From the NCBI GenBank assembly GCA_963930655.1, contig OZ005618.1, forward strand, positions 20,239,001-20,303,000: a DNA stretch of 64,000 bases, written 5' to 3'. The translations under genes and the position numbers were made by a program. The notes beneath the pieces were generated by a model that was given only the letters and a program-made list of their open reading frames with translations, had not been told where the DNA came from and searched no databases. The DNA is from Myrica gale (Eukaryota > Streptophyta > Magnoliopsida > Fagales > Myricaceae). Positions 41,466 to 52,712 of the stretch are shown here, piece by piece. Position 1 is the first letter of the stretch. Every line of letters starts with the position of its first letter.

Positions 41466-42351
41466 GAGCCTTAAAGCTCCTTCTAAGTAACAAAACCAGA
41501 TCTTCGATTTTCCAGCAAAACGGCCCTGAAAGATCATTTTCAATTTGACCAGAGTGAGCTAAACGTATGGGAACCAAAGGGGTCTGGATTGAAATGCTGG
41601 AAGACATTTAGAAGAAGCCCACAAAGTCCATTGTTTAGATTCAGAACAGAATCTCTGCATTTTTTTCGACCACAAGGAAATCAGAGAATATCATACCTTC
41701 CCTCTCTGTTCATCCATGCAGAGAAGTTCAAGCAAGACCAGATCGAAGTTCTAACCTTCTTGATTCTCTAGATGTTTCGAAGACATAATATACGTAATAG
41801 AGATAAATTGCCCTATCTACTAGATTAGATTAGAAATCTTTAGAAGAAGTTGAAGAAGGAAAAAAATAGTGCTTCTAAAATTTATAAATTCCCTCTGTTT
41901 TTTAAAAGAACAAATTCATTAAGATCACCATGTGCTTTTGCGAGGATCCCTTTGAGAGTTATTAAGGGAGTGTGTAGCTGGCGTTCGAGTAACAAGTTGA
42001 TGCGATTTCGCATGAGAATCTACAACGAATATTCCAATTCCCTCGCAAGCAAAATCATGAATCCTATTGCAGCCACAAATCCGGACCGCATACAAAGACA
42101 ACTTTTCTTTTCTTTTCTTTTCTAAACAACAAAAGATAGAACTTCAAAAAACAGGTACATATGACAATATCATTCTCTTCCGAGTGTTGAAAAGATATAA
42201 AAGCTGTCCATAGTGTTGAAACATGTGTGTCAAGTACTTCATTGTTGGTTCTGAAAGCACACCACCCAGAGTAGGGAAGGCGGCTATTAGCAAAAATAGC
42301 ACAAAAAGGGCTACCTATGTTCACGGTAGCAATCAGATAAAACACCAAGGC

Positions 42352-45300
42352 CTAACAGTAAAACATGACATCCTTGACGTTATCCTTGATAAGAGGAAGA
42401 GCCCGGACCTGCACTTGGCTTCCAGTCCCACTTGTAGAACCACTTTCTGATGTCTCACCTTCAATGTAATATCGCGCCCGAAAGGCGGCTAAATGGGCAT
42501 AATATGCAGGAGGAACTGCATTATGCAATGAGAGAGCCATTTCAGTAGTTAAATTTGCATACAAACCTCATGCAAAAAGATAAGAAAAGGTGAGGAGATT
42601 CAAACCTATGGAAACAGATCGAGTGCACCTTGCATACCTGAAATAAATTTCTAGGTGAGTTACAAAATGCACAAAACACAAATTTTAACGATGCAAGATG
42701 GCAAGCAACATAACCAAAAGATTAAAAGGACTTTACGTGTAACATAAACTGTTTGTCATCATTTGCAAAAGATCTGCACTGAATCCATTCTCATCAAATA
42801 ACACGTGATAGTGTGTAGGTCGGCTAGTTCCCTGAAAATGTAATCAAATTGCAAAATAAAATAGTTCAGTCAATATTGAAGATAATAGCATGTATGCATA
42901 GCACCCAGTTTAAAAACTAATGCAACCAAATAACCCTAAGTTTACCTGAATTCCAGCATGGCTGTTAAGGTAAAAGTCAAACTCTGTTGGGTGGCAAATT
43001 GTGGTGTCCACAACAGTACCTACATAAAGATCCTTCGACATCAGTTGTGTCCTAGAAACAAATAACTACAGCTGACAGTAAAGAGACGACTTCAGTACCT
43101 GGCAGAATATTGCCACTCCTGTCTGTCTGATCACGACTTTTATGATCTGCAGCGAAAAAGCGTGTATGATGTCTTTTCTGCACCACCACAAAGGTCACAG
43201 GGGGCATATATCCTTCCTCTAGTGATTGACAAGCCTGCAAGAAAAAAAAAACTTAAAATTAGAGAGTTGCATCAGGCCTGCCACGGTTCCAATATACAGC
43301 ACAGCATAAGCAACAAAATTAGAGAGTTGCTCCTCGTCTTTGGTGAAGTTGCAAGGATTTTTGTTACTCTTTGTTTAGTTGGTGCTTGGCAGCCCTTTTG
43401 TTGATTTTCTTAGTTTTGTGGCTTGTTCAGACTTAGTGATCTCGGCATAGTCCTTTGTACTGTTATTGCTTTTCTTAATGAAATTGGTTACTTATAAAAA
43501 AAAACTACAAATCAAGGCTTTCTTTTCCTGGCACACGGTTGCAATCCAGCACAATCGCGACTCATTTGGGAGCAATGTGTAATACCTTTCTTATTGCATC
43601 CATCTCATACAACAAAACTTGATTGAATTGCCCTTCACTGACACCATCTCTGCAAAGTACAATATAGACCAATTACAAAAGATGGACAATGCATTTACGT
43701 TATACATCATCAGAAAAAGATTTTACCTATAGAATATGATCCGGTGGGGCTTATGCCCAGTAGATTTGAAGAATGCAACAAGCAACTCCCTGTGAAGACC
43801 CCAACAGACAATGAGAGACAAATAAAAATAATAAAATTTCCATCCATAGAGGGAATAAAGAATATGCAGGGCAACATGTTACCTGATCATCCCTCCACGA
43901 ACTAGACCCTTTTTTGGATCCTGATATTCCTTATAGAGATCTTCGATAATTTCTGCACGATGAGTCTGCGAAGAGAAAATACCTCTGTACTTGGTTACCT
44001 CAGGCCAATCCATGGAAGCCACTACCTGTATCCATCAACCATCAACTAAACATCTTAACACAATTACATTAGAAAATGGTTAGAAAACTGCAGAACATAC
44101 CGCTGCTATTGAAGGACTAGAGTCCTCTCCTGGTTGTGGATGCGTCACATCGGCTCCAAATACTATTGTAGGTCGATCAGTTAAAAGTGGAATTCTTCTT
44201 TGAATCGCATCATGTAATGCATTGTTACGTCCCCCAACCTATAAATGATTTAGTAGTCAGTTCAAAATTTGAAAACAACAAAAGATTTGAATCTAATTTG
44301 AATAATGAATCAGGAATCAAATAGAACAAACCTTGACATTAATCTTGAGGGACACATTTTCAAGATATTGCTTATTATTAGGCTTTGATAGTTGCCTGGG
44401 CTGACAGCACTGCGAAACAATTCCTAGCTCAGTTTCACAAATTCGTTTGATTGGCCCTGCAAGCGCCAATTAAATTTTTCAACCAAAGGAAAATAATTTT
44501 AATAATAAGTTCTGAACAGTACTAAATTTCGTACCAACTTTCAACCAAGGGAAACCAATTATACTAATAAATTCTGAACAGCAATTAAATTACTTACCAT
44601 AAGACCCACGGACATCAGGCAAAATAATAATCAACAACTGAAGCTGTTTTCCAGCCACCCCAATCTCTTTAAATTTCGCCACACATTGCTTATGAATATC
44701 GACGAGGGCCTTTTCAATCTGACGAGAATTAGCCGAACGTAAGGGAACCAATGGCTCTGAATAGAACTCCTGGGAGACATTAAAAAATGATCACAAAGTC
44801 AACTTTCAAGATTCAAGACAGGATCTGTTCATTATGAAAACATGATTAAATGACAATATCATACCATTCCTTTGCTATTGCACATATCGATCAACTGCTC
44901 ACAGAATCTCCATTGCGAGTCTACATTTACTCGAGAGAAGTTCACACACGTCCAGTAATCCACTCTGCCGCCATTGATCATTTTCTACAGTACAAAGACA
45001 ATCAAAATCATGTTATTTTATATCAGTATTTAATGACTTCATTTGTACAAGTCTACAACCTCCATTCCCAGTTGAGGGAAAGACTTTGCCTTCCAAAATT
45101 TGAAAAAAGGAACAGTTCAATCAACTCCATATTGAACAATCTCGACGGTCCATAATCAACACCCGTGCAAACAGCCCCAACTTATCCCCACCCCCAAGGT
45201 GCCTTTGGTAAAAATAAGGGGGGGGGGGAATCTTTCACAAAGCAACAATTTTTGCATGAACTTTCCATTCCAAGTTACTTGTTTGTGGACCAATTTTCTA

Positions 45301-48300
45301 AATAATAACTCACCTTGTTCATCATATTCCACTGCCCCATTCTAGGATGTTCACTCGGTTCTCTCCCAGTATCATGATATTTAAGCTGCAAAAAAAGAAC
45401 TGACAAGTTAAATCTGAGAACATACAATTGTCCAAATATCTTGAACACACAAACACAACGTTACCATTGGAGGAGGCAAAACTCGAGCATTAACCAATGC
45501 AGCTTCCTCCCTCACTTGCATTCCAAATTCCTTGTTTACAAGGTCAGACCCATTGAAGTTGTTTTGTCTAACCGTCTTGGACAAAAGAAAACAAGCCATC
45601 AGCAGACAGTCAACCTAAGCAGATCTCTATACAAAGTACTACACTGAGCCATGTTAAATTAATAACACCTACTATCTGTCAACAAAGTTAGAACAATGCT
45701 AAACCTGCTTGATACTGTCTTCCCTTTCCTTAGGCCGTTGACAAGTTGCTCTTAATATGTTAGTCACTTGTTTTTCATTCAATCTCTTAGTGTATCTTTG
45801 TCCACCAACAATCTTACAGAGCTGTAATGAAAAGAAAATCCATTATAAACAAATGAAAATAAGCCAGAAAAATACTATAGCAGCGAGCCAACCTCCATGG
45901 GCAAGTAAATAGGTCTTGTCGCATCATTCCCAGCTAGAAGGGCAGGCAGAGACAAATTCCGTAGCACAACCTGATATTTTTCCCGAAAATATTGAACAAC
46001 TGATGTCTCTGTATTCCCTTCATCAAGAGTAAATCTGGAGAAAACAAATTGGAAAACAATTCCTGAAACGAAAACAACTCCAGAAAGAAAAGCAATGAAG
46101 AGAGAGACGGAGACTAACAACAAATTTGAACAATTGATAAGCGGTTCCAGCATTGTGGCCATCAGTACACACACACAATATACAACTGGTTGGAGAAAAC
46201 AAATCTGAAGCGCAGCCAGCAGATGAAAAAAAATCTGACATGCTGATATCAACACCTCATTCAAGGAGACACTCTTAATGTTACAATGTGTTTGTTTTCA
46301 AAATTTTATTAAAATTGTGTTGGTGTTAAAAAAGACGTGGTATTGGGATTGGTGAATGAGTGATAAAAATAAAAGTAAGATTTTGAAGTGTGTTTGATAA
46401 AAGTAAAATTTTAAAACAAGGGCATTGTAAGACTAACTGTTACAAAATACGTTTGTTAACCAAACTTATTACAATTACAGAATTCATAAAACCAAATTGC
46501 ACTACAAGCTGAAGGAATCCAGAGAGCAATATTTGCTTCTAAGAGCATTGGAGAGAGAGAAAAAGAATGCAAAATTATTTTATATGGATGCCAAATACAA
46601 AAACAAACAGGAAACAAGCTCCTCATAGATAACAGGAAATAATCTCCTCAATAGATTTTTCTAGAAACCAGGCCATTTTTTGTGAAAATAAAAAATAAGC
46701 TCATATTTTCATGCAACCAAACCAATATACTATGGGGGAGAAAGTGATCAAGGGGGAGATAACTCAGGCACTCACCTTAACTGGCTGATTGGCTCTATTG
46801 ATACCCCCGTGACAATGTAGCGTTTGGAATTCTCCCTATGAGTGAGCTCTATCCTGACTTTTTTCAGAGCTTTTTTGATCTGGAAATCACAAAGGAGATA
46901 TATTAGCTTCAAAAAATTAAGAAACAGAAAATACTAAATAGCTGTAGAAGAAAACCCATGATGGTCATACGTAACTACAAAGGTTTATGGGCTACTTAAC
47001 CTCTGTATCAAGACTTTCAAGAGAAGCCCATTTACCTTATTATTTTATATGCCTTTAAACCAAACTTGCCTTAGATGATAATAGAAATATATTGCCACTT
47101 TCTTAAGCTTATCTATCACGTATTCTGACTATATTACATGAAAATTTTGTTTGACCACTTGCGTGCATATTAATTATATACTCTCTTTTCAAGTTATATA
47201 AAGAGGTCCAGCAACAAGTAAGAACACTTTTTTACCACTTTTTTTAATCTCTTTCCATCTTTTTATTCATATTACAGTAGCTAACATTTATATTATTTCC
47301 TAAGTTTGCAGCTGACATCCAAAGTTAAAAAAAAATAATCATCACATCATCTGACCTGAATACGATCACGATCAGACAAGGGCTGTGAAAAATTGATATT
47401 GAAATGCTTTAGGACAAACTCTGTCACAAAAATTGGTTCATAGAAAGCTCTGGCAGATATATCTGCAACATGACAATCCTAGGTTACAAGCAAAGTAATG
47501 CCAATGCAATTGGGCATGAAAACAAAGAGCACATCAAGAGTATCTCAATACCTATATTAAGGGACAATCCCATCTGGATTGGTCGAAGACTCTGATAATA
47601 TCCTCTCCAATACTCAATCCCATCTCCCAGCTCACCCTTTTCACCTAATGTAGGATGGAAAAACGACCTCCCAACTACAGTGTACCTATAGTCAGATTTT
47701 TCAGTGCCCCCATTAAGAGATTTCATATGAAGCATAAGGAAAATGCAAGTGCAATATGCAACCATATCAAAGAAAATTAAAAAAAAAAAAGTTTACCTGT
47801 CAGATGGTGCCGCTCTTAGTACCACATCAAGAACTTGTATTGTTTCTTGTGGGGCATCTAGCTGCCTCCCATGTAAAAACTGTTGAAGGTGATGAAGGTC
47901 GGCCCTAGAAACCAACTTGATAACCACTTTAAACTGTCTTCTGAATGTTAAGCAAGAAAGACATTTACATTACTAATTAACCAAAAAATATAACACGGAG
48001 AAGTAAAATAAAATCTAAATAACTACCTCACTGAACCAGATGAGGAAGCGCGATCATCTTTGTCAGGCAAGGGAACAACAAATTCCTTTGACATAAAGGG
48101 CAATGGCCCCGCCGTATAGAGGCTCTTACTGCCATCGTAAGCTGGATCTCGATTTCCCAAATGAGACACACGATACAAAGTAACAAGTTGTTTTACTATC
48201 TCTCTACTGATTTTCTTTGACTTCACCTCAGGCCTAATAGACACCTAAAACAAATATAACAGCAAGTGCATATAAAGATATTAAAATAACACCACAAAAC

Positions 48301-48830
48301 AAAAATTACTCAAGAACTTTGAGTGAGTTACTCACATCGTAGTGGTGGAGATCACGGTCCGCAACCTCTACCAAAAAATGATTAGCCCGGATCATTATTT
48401 GTTTGCCTTTGCTTCCAAAGCCCGGCCTCTTCGGTAAGCTTAGGGCCTTCGACGACGATGGTGGCGATGCCTGAATGACCGGAGCTGGATCCTGCATTGT
48501 GAGACGTTTTTCCATTTCAGTGCTCAGAGCAGCAGCAGATATCGGAGATGGAGTTGATTCCGGTGGCGGAGCATGGCTCGACGAAGCAAGAGACTCCGAC
48601 GGAGTTAAAGCAGCCGGTGGAGGTGCGGCCAGAGAAACAGCCGCCGGAGTAGGACGGGCCGGAAGTGAGGACGGCGGAGAAGGCGCACCACCTCTTCCCC
48701 CTCTACCACCGCCCCTACCTCCACCACCACTGCTTCTCCCTCTTCCGCCGCCTTGCTGAGACGTTGAATATGCCGGAGAAGGCTGATTCCGTCGAGAGTC
48801 CGACTGTCTGCCACCGCCTCGGCGTGACAT
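42352..48830 (-). CDS. AGO5: ARGONAUTE 5-like small-RNA effector
   Basis: Twenty-two exons, minus strand: 48830-48336, 48244-48027, 47940-47797, 47685-47552, 47462-47356, 46879-46776, 46034-45893, 45821-45705, 45575-45465, 45385-45314, 44984-44865, 44769-44598, 44456-44332, 44238-44101, 44025-43883, 43789-43727, 43649-43586, 43234-43099, 43019-42946, 42831-42737, 42637-42606, 42515-42352; 2970 nt, 989 aa. Order: Gly/Arg/Pro/Ser-rich disordered start (RGG repeats), N domain (~140-300), PAZ, MID, PIWI. The catalytic tetrad is intact: Asp717 (FGADVTHPQ), Glu758 ([10 protein letters not shown]), Asp803 ([11 protein letters not shown]) and His943 ([10 protein letters not shown]). The C-terminus is [10 protein letters not shown]. 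It is closest to Arabidopsis AGO5 (997 aa), known from reproductive tissue and antiviral roles. Slicing activity is inferred from the tetrad. A partial pseudogene copy lies downstream. Confidence 0.96.
43332..43502 (+). mobile_element. L1-type LINE 3' end in AGO5 intron 17
   Basis: The sequence reads like a plant L1 3' untranslated end: CTTTGTACTGTTATTGC, then CTTAATGAAATTGGTTAC, then TTAT and an A(9) tail. It lies wholly in the intron between exons 17 and 18. AAATTAGAGAGTTGC occurs at 43257 and again at 43317 just upstream, and two diverged ~35-bp similar stretches flank the insert, so the original target duplication may be degraded. Confidence 0.65.
46287..46437. mobile_element. MITE-like element in AGO5 intron 6
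   Basis: Flanked on both sides by TGTTACAA (46279-46286 and 46438-46445), an 8-bp direct repeat of hAT size. The body (TGTTTGTTTTCAAAATTTT, then GTGTTTGATAAAAGTAAAA) belongs to a dispersed family also seen near 50040-50215 and 52030-52110. Terminal inverted repeats are not obvious, so the class is tentative. Confidence 0.42.
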
Positions 48831-49005
48831 TGTAGCCTTACTGCTTGAAATTTTTCGGGAGGGATTAAAAAACAGAGAGAGGGTTCCTAATATATGCTCA
48901 GTAACAGACAGACAAGCGAGTTTTGAGAGCTTGAGATGAGCGGGAGGGAGGGAGAGAGACAGAGTTTTGAGAGTTTGTGAGACGCTGAGGGATTGGTACA
49001 ACGAG

Positions 49006-49014
49006 TATTTAAAG
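49006..49014 (-). promoter_or_regulatory. candidate TATA box of AGO5
   Basis: CTTTAAATA on the minus strand lies 176-184 bp upstream of the AGO5 start codon, with CT/GA-rich leader sequence between. A transcription start ~30 bp downstream would give a ~145-nt leader. Position and composition fit; nothing else confirms it. Confidence 0.35.
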
Positions 49015-49388
49015 CGTAAAAAGAAGGAGGAGAGAGGAAAAGACGTGGCAATTATGGAGGACTGGAGTGGCGAGAGGTGTGGGTAATAATAATATACCCA
49101 CGTTATTTACACTAAAAAGTTAATCAATGTGGGAGTGGTACTGGTTGGGCTTCCTAACAGTGCGTTTGTGTTATTGAAAACAAACTCACTGTAAATGCTT
49201 TTCTAGTAGTAAATAAACTTCTACAAGATTTAGTAGGATTCATATTTGGATTATATTTAATTTATTCACATATATTTTATTATATTTATTTTCCTTAAAA
49301 AAACTAGAAATTGATAGTTATGAGATATATTCTCTGACAAAAAAATTCCATTCAATCAGGACCTTAATATTTGATAATCCACCAGTAG

Positions 49389-49860
49389 CAGAGTCGGCTC
49401 AAGGGTAAGACAAGTTAGGCGGTGGCCTAAGGCCTCACCCTGAGCAAGGCCCCGTAAAGACTAAAATATATATATATATATATATTTTTCTTTTGTGTTG
49501 TACATGACCCAAAAATAAAAAGACAACTGAGTTAATAAAAAAAAGACAAAATGCAATCTTTTCATATTTTTTTATCATGAGTGGACATATATATTTCTTC
49601 CAGACATCCTAATTCTTTTTTAGATATTTATGAACTTTGCTCAAAGAGAAAAAATGTCTTATAAATTTCTTAATTGTTCTAGTAATGGGACCTTGATGTC
49701 ATGTATGAGGGCCTCATAAAAAATAATTAATGGGGCCTTTAATATTTTATATTCAATTTAATAATTTTCAGATAATTTTAAATATTTTATATTAAATTTT
49801 ATATAAAAAATCTATTAATTTATTTTGCCTTAGGCCTCCATTTTGTTTGAGCCGGCCCTG
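49389..49860. mobile_element. non-autonomous hAT transposon
   Basis: Perfect 8-bp target duplication ACCAGTAG (49381-49388 and 49861-49868). The termini are CAGAGTCGGCTCAAGG on the left and TTTGAGCCGGCCCTG on the right, matching the CAG(A/G)GCCGGC ends of plant hAT elements. Subterminal GGCCTAAGGCC and GCCTTAGGCC blocks are also mirrored. The 472-bp AT-rich interior has no transposase frame. Confidence 0.92.
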
Positions 49861-49868
49861 ACCAGTAG

Positions 49869-51147
49869 TAAAATAACAATACTATTGTAAGGTGATATTT
49901 GCAAATCATTTCAAAATTGTAATCAAGAGAAATTTATTATTATTAATAATATAAAAAATTAACTCTAATTATTTTTATCTATTTTTTCACTGACTCTCCT
50001 AACTTACGTAGCATTTTCTTATAAAATTTTAGTAAAATTTTATATTTATGTTAAAAAGAGGTATATTGAAATTTGGTTATAAAAGTTTAGTAATATTTTG
50101 TGTTTATATTAAAAAAAGAGATATATTGAAATTAATGAATAAATGATAAAAAGTCAAAATAAAATTTTAAAATATATTTGATAAAAATAAAATTTTACAA
50201 TCCACTAAACCACCTCTTAAATATGGATTATCTAATAAAAACAATAACAGTCTGAGGGGTAAAACGGTCAGAGGAGAAACAAAGAGTTAAACAGACGCGC
50301 AATGCGCATATTATCTGGTCCGAGGTAGTTAGGTGGACTTAGTAAAGAAAGAAGCTCTAAAAAGAGAAGTAGAAAATGATCATTTCTTAGTAAGAATTGC
50401 TAAGCGGCACTGGGCCCAGAAAAACATGAGAGAGAAAATACCCCGACTTCCCAAGTCGTTCTCATTCTGCAGTCCACCGTATACCCCCACCTCAGGGAAG
50501 GATTTTTTTTTTTCTAAGCAACTCAGGGAAGGATTTGTTTTCTCGGTGAACCCGAGTTCCGTACAATCAGTATTTTCCCTAAATCCGTACAATCTTTTGC
50601 TTGACCTTCTTTATTTCTATTATATTTCTTCTTTTTTTAGCTTGACCTTCGTATGCAAGGAGAAGAGCAACAAACCCCGGGGAGAGGGGAACAAAGAGAA
50701 AAGTGTAGACTTTATAAAAGAAAAGCAAAACAACTCGGATAAAAGAAAAGAAAAAAAATATCCTCCGTACTAGCGCTTGGATGTGGAAAGCTGTGCTTTT
50801 GGACCGCCCTGATCCAAACGAAAGCAGAATGAAATCCTCTTCGGACACAACTAATTCGGACGCATCTTTTGCAATTCGGGTGACCGAATTGTACGGGTAA
50901 TAAGAAAGAGACAGAACGGCACTTTTCTATCTGAGTAGGTGTGGATTTCAAAAAAGATTCACATTTTTTTTTCTCTCTCAACCAATTCTTAGCGAGCACG
51001 ATTCGAATACGAAACAAAGGAGGAAGCTTGGGATTTTGTATTAAATTACAACTAAGTCCCCATGTGGGTGGACGTGTGGAATAGAATAGAATAGTAGACG
51101 TGGGTTTTGAAGTCGTGGCGCTGAACGAACAGTCAGCTATTGGCTAT
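49869..51147. other. intergenic, no supported gene
   Basis: AT-rich sequence with MITE-family remnants (50040-50215, repeating the AAATTTTAGTAAAATTTT-type motif). The frames at 50333-50773 and on the opposite strand overlap each other, are Lys/Phe-rich and resemble no protein. Confidence 0.5.
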
Positions 51148-51466
51148 TTTGACTTGAGAGTGTCAGGCTTTTCGTTTACTTAGCGAGTGGGGTTTTCCTC
51201 CCTCAATCGCTAAGTCATGAGGGTAGAGAAGGCTGGAAAAATTGGTCACCAGGAGTTGTTTAGTGGGCCCACATTTGCTGGCACGACGGTTACTAGAGAG
51301 GGAGACAGATTTGACTTGAGAGTATCAGGCTTTTTCGTTTACTTAGCGAGTGGGGTTTTCCTCCCTCAATCGCTAAGACATGAGGGCAGAAAAGGCTGGA
51401 AAAATTGGTCACCAGGAGATGTTTAGTGGGCCCACATTTGCTGGCACGACGTTATTAGAGAGAGAG
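51148..51466. repeat. 162-bp tandem duplication
   Basis: TTTGACTTGAGAGT at 51148 recurs at 51310, followed by near-identical sequence (CGTTTACTTAGCGAGTGGGG, AATTGGTCACCAGGAG, GGGCCCACATTTGCTGG). Only a few substitutions and small indels separate the copies. Within each copy, TTAGCGA and TCGCTAA form a short inverted repeat. Confidence 0.9.
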
Positions 51467-51587
51467 AGAGAGAGGGGGTGTTCGTCCAGCGTGCCGCAAG
51501 CCATGCCCTCGTGCCTCATTGTTTTGTGAGGTCCGACGTTTCGTGCGTCGGCGCGGAAAACGACCAGACGCGCCCGCACGAAATATT

Positions 51588-51704
51588 TTTTTTTTTCTAG
51601 GTAAAGCAGGCAAGCCTACAGTAAATAGGGACACGGGATACAAACTCCTGAAAGGACCCTCCCCATAGGGAGTACGTACCACACGAGCTAACGCTCGCTG
51701 GTAT
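51588..51704 (-). mobile_element. tRNA-derived SINE, same family as 25345-25458
   Basis: Minus strand: A-box-like TTAGCTCGTGTGG, then GGGAGGGTCCTTT, B-box-like GGAGTTTGTATCCC, and an A-rich tail. GAAATATT flanks it at 51580-51587 and 51705-51712. The middle (GAGGGTCCT...GGAGTT) aligns with the SINE at 25345-25458. Confidence 0.78.
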
Positions 51705-51796
51705 GAAATATTATTTATTAATCGATAACGATTTGCATACATGCCGGATTCATACATGGAGCGGGCTAACAGTACAACATAAACATAAAGACTTCT

Positions 51797-51995
51797 TGCC
51801 TTTTTTTTTTTTTTTAATCCATCAGCTTGTAAGGTCGGTTACTTCGTGCATCCGACTCTATAAGTCAATTTGGGGGCATATATTAAGATTTCACCCAACA
51901 CACCCCAGTTAAGTCATGGATGATAATGACAGTGTTGGAACTCGAAGTTGGGAATGTGAAAACTCAAACCGTTGCCTTACCACTAAACCAAACTC
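51797..51995 (-). repeat. SINE-like element
   Basis: A T run (51800-51815) marks a minus-strand tail. The far end, read on the minus strand, has GGTTTAGTGGTAAGGC (A-box-like) and ACTTCGAGTTCC (B-box-like). The body differs from the other SINEs here. No target duplication was identified. Confidence 0.45.
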
Positions 51996-52505
51996 CTGGG
52001 GGTACCATATTCCTTTATGAACAAGTGTTGTATTTTATTAGGTTTCAAAATTTTGTGAAAATAGTATTAGAATGGGTGAATGAATGATAAAAGTAAAAGT
52101 ATTTGGTTGGTGAGTTCTTCTTTCTTCTTCGAGACATTTTCTCTCTCTAGAAGTCAGGGCAAAGATAACTTGTAAGTGTGTTGTCCCTTCTTCAAGAAAT
52201 CTCTCTCTCTTTGGAGGCTAGGTCGTCAATGATGAACAATCGAGGAAGATTGAATAATGAGAGCTTTGATATTGGAAGAATCAGCAAATGAAAAACTTTG
52301 GATCTTGGATTTCTCTCTTTAGATGTTGCGTTGATGATTGAACTTGCCATTCTCTCTCTATCTCGTTCTTCTTATAACTTCAGGTCTTCAACGGTCATAA
52401 CGGGTCTTCTTGTAAAATTTGAGTGCCGTTGGAGGTCATTTGAGACAATTTTGAACCATTTTGAGTGATCTGGCATTGTTCCAGGATTTTTACAAATTCG
52501 CACTA

Positions 52506-52712
52506 TATGTCGACACATGGTGTTCAATGTGTCGACACATTGAACACTTAGTCTGAAAATGCTGTCAACAGTGAAATTTTGCATTTTGGATTTGAGCTCT
52601 CGGGTGTAGGTGCAATGTATCGACACTTAGTCTTCAATGTGTCGACACCATGAATTCAACATTCTGGAGTAAGTGCAATGTGTCAATACCATCACTCAAT
52701 GTGTCGACACTT
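52506..52712. repeat. cluster of TGTCGACA motifs including a 28-bp palindrome
   Basis: Six copies of a TGT(G/A)TCGACAC-like motif lie within about 207 bp: near 52508, 52529, 52616, 52639, 52679 (degenerate) and 52701. At 52520-52547 the sequence is a perfect 28-bp palindrome, half-site GTGTTCAATGTGTC. Similar clusters occur in some plant retrotransposon LTRs, so this may be LTR debris. Function unknown. Confidence 0.85.

Larger units (their letters stand above)
37262..41770 (-). pseudogene. decayed partial tandem copy of AGO5
   Basis: Collinear matches to the neighbouring Argonaute gene: 37262-37335 with exon 22 (42430-42515); 39231-39440 with exons 19 and 18 plus their intron (42944-43170); 39625-39705 with exon 15 and part of intron 14; 39735-39890 with intron 13 and exon 13; 41525-41755 with exons 12 and 11 plus intron. 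Introns match too, so it arose as a DNA duplication, not by retroposition. Exon 14, which carries the first catalytic Asp in the intact gene, is missing, exons 1-10 have no counterpart, and indels break the frame. A LINE (38436-38891), a LINE tail (41316-41465) and a minisatellite (40092-41050) interrupt it. Same orientation as the intact gene, directly downstream of it. No product is expected. Confidence 0.88.

Noticed and set aside
41887..42044. LINE fragment flanked by AATTCCCTC
   Set aside because: The 9-bp flank match may be chance and no convincing poly-A tail is present.
48475..48759. A glycine/proline-rich plus-strand protein
   Set aside because: It is the antisense shadow of the GC-rich AGO5 first exon.
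50333..50773. 146-codon plus-strand gene
   Set aside because: Lys/Phe-rich composition, frames on the opposite strand of equal length, and no similarity to known proteins.
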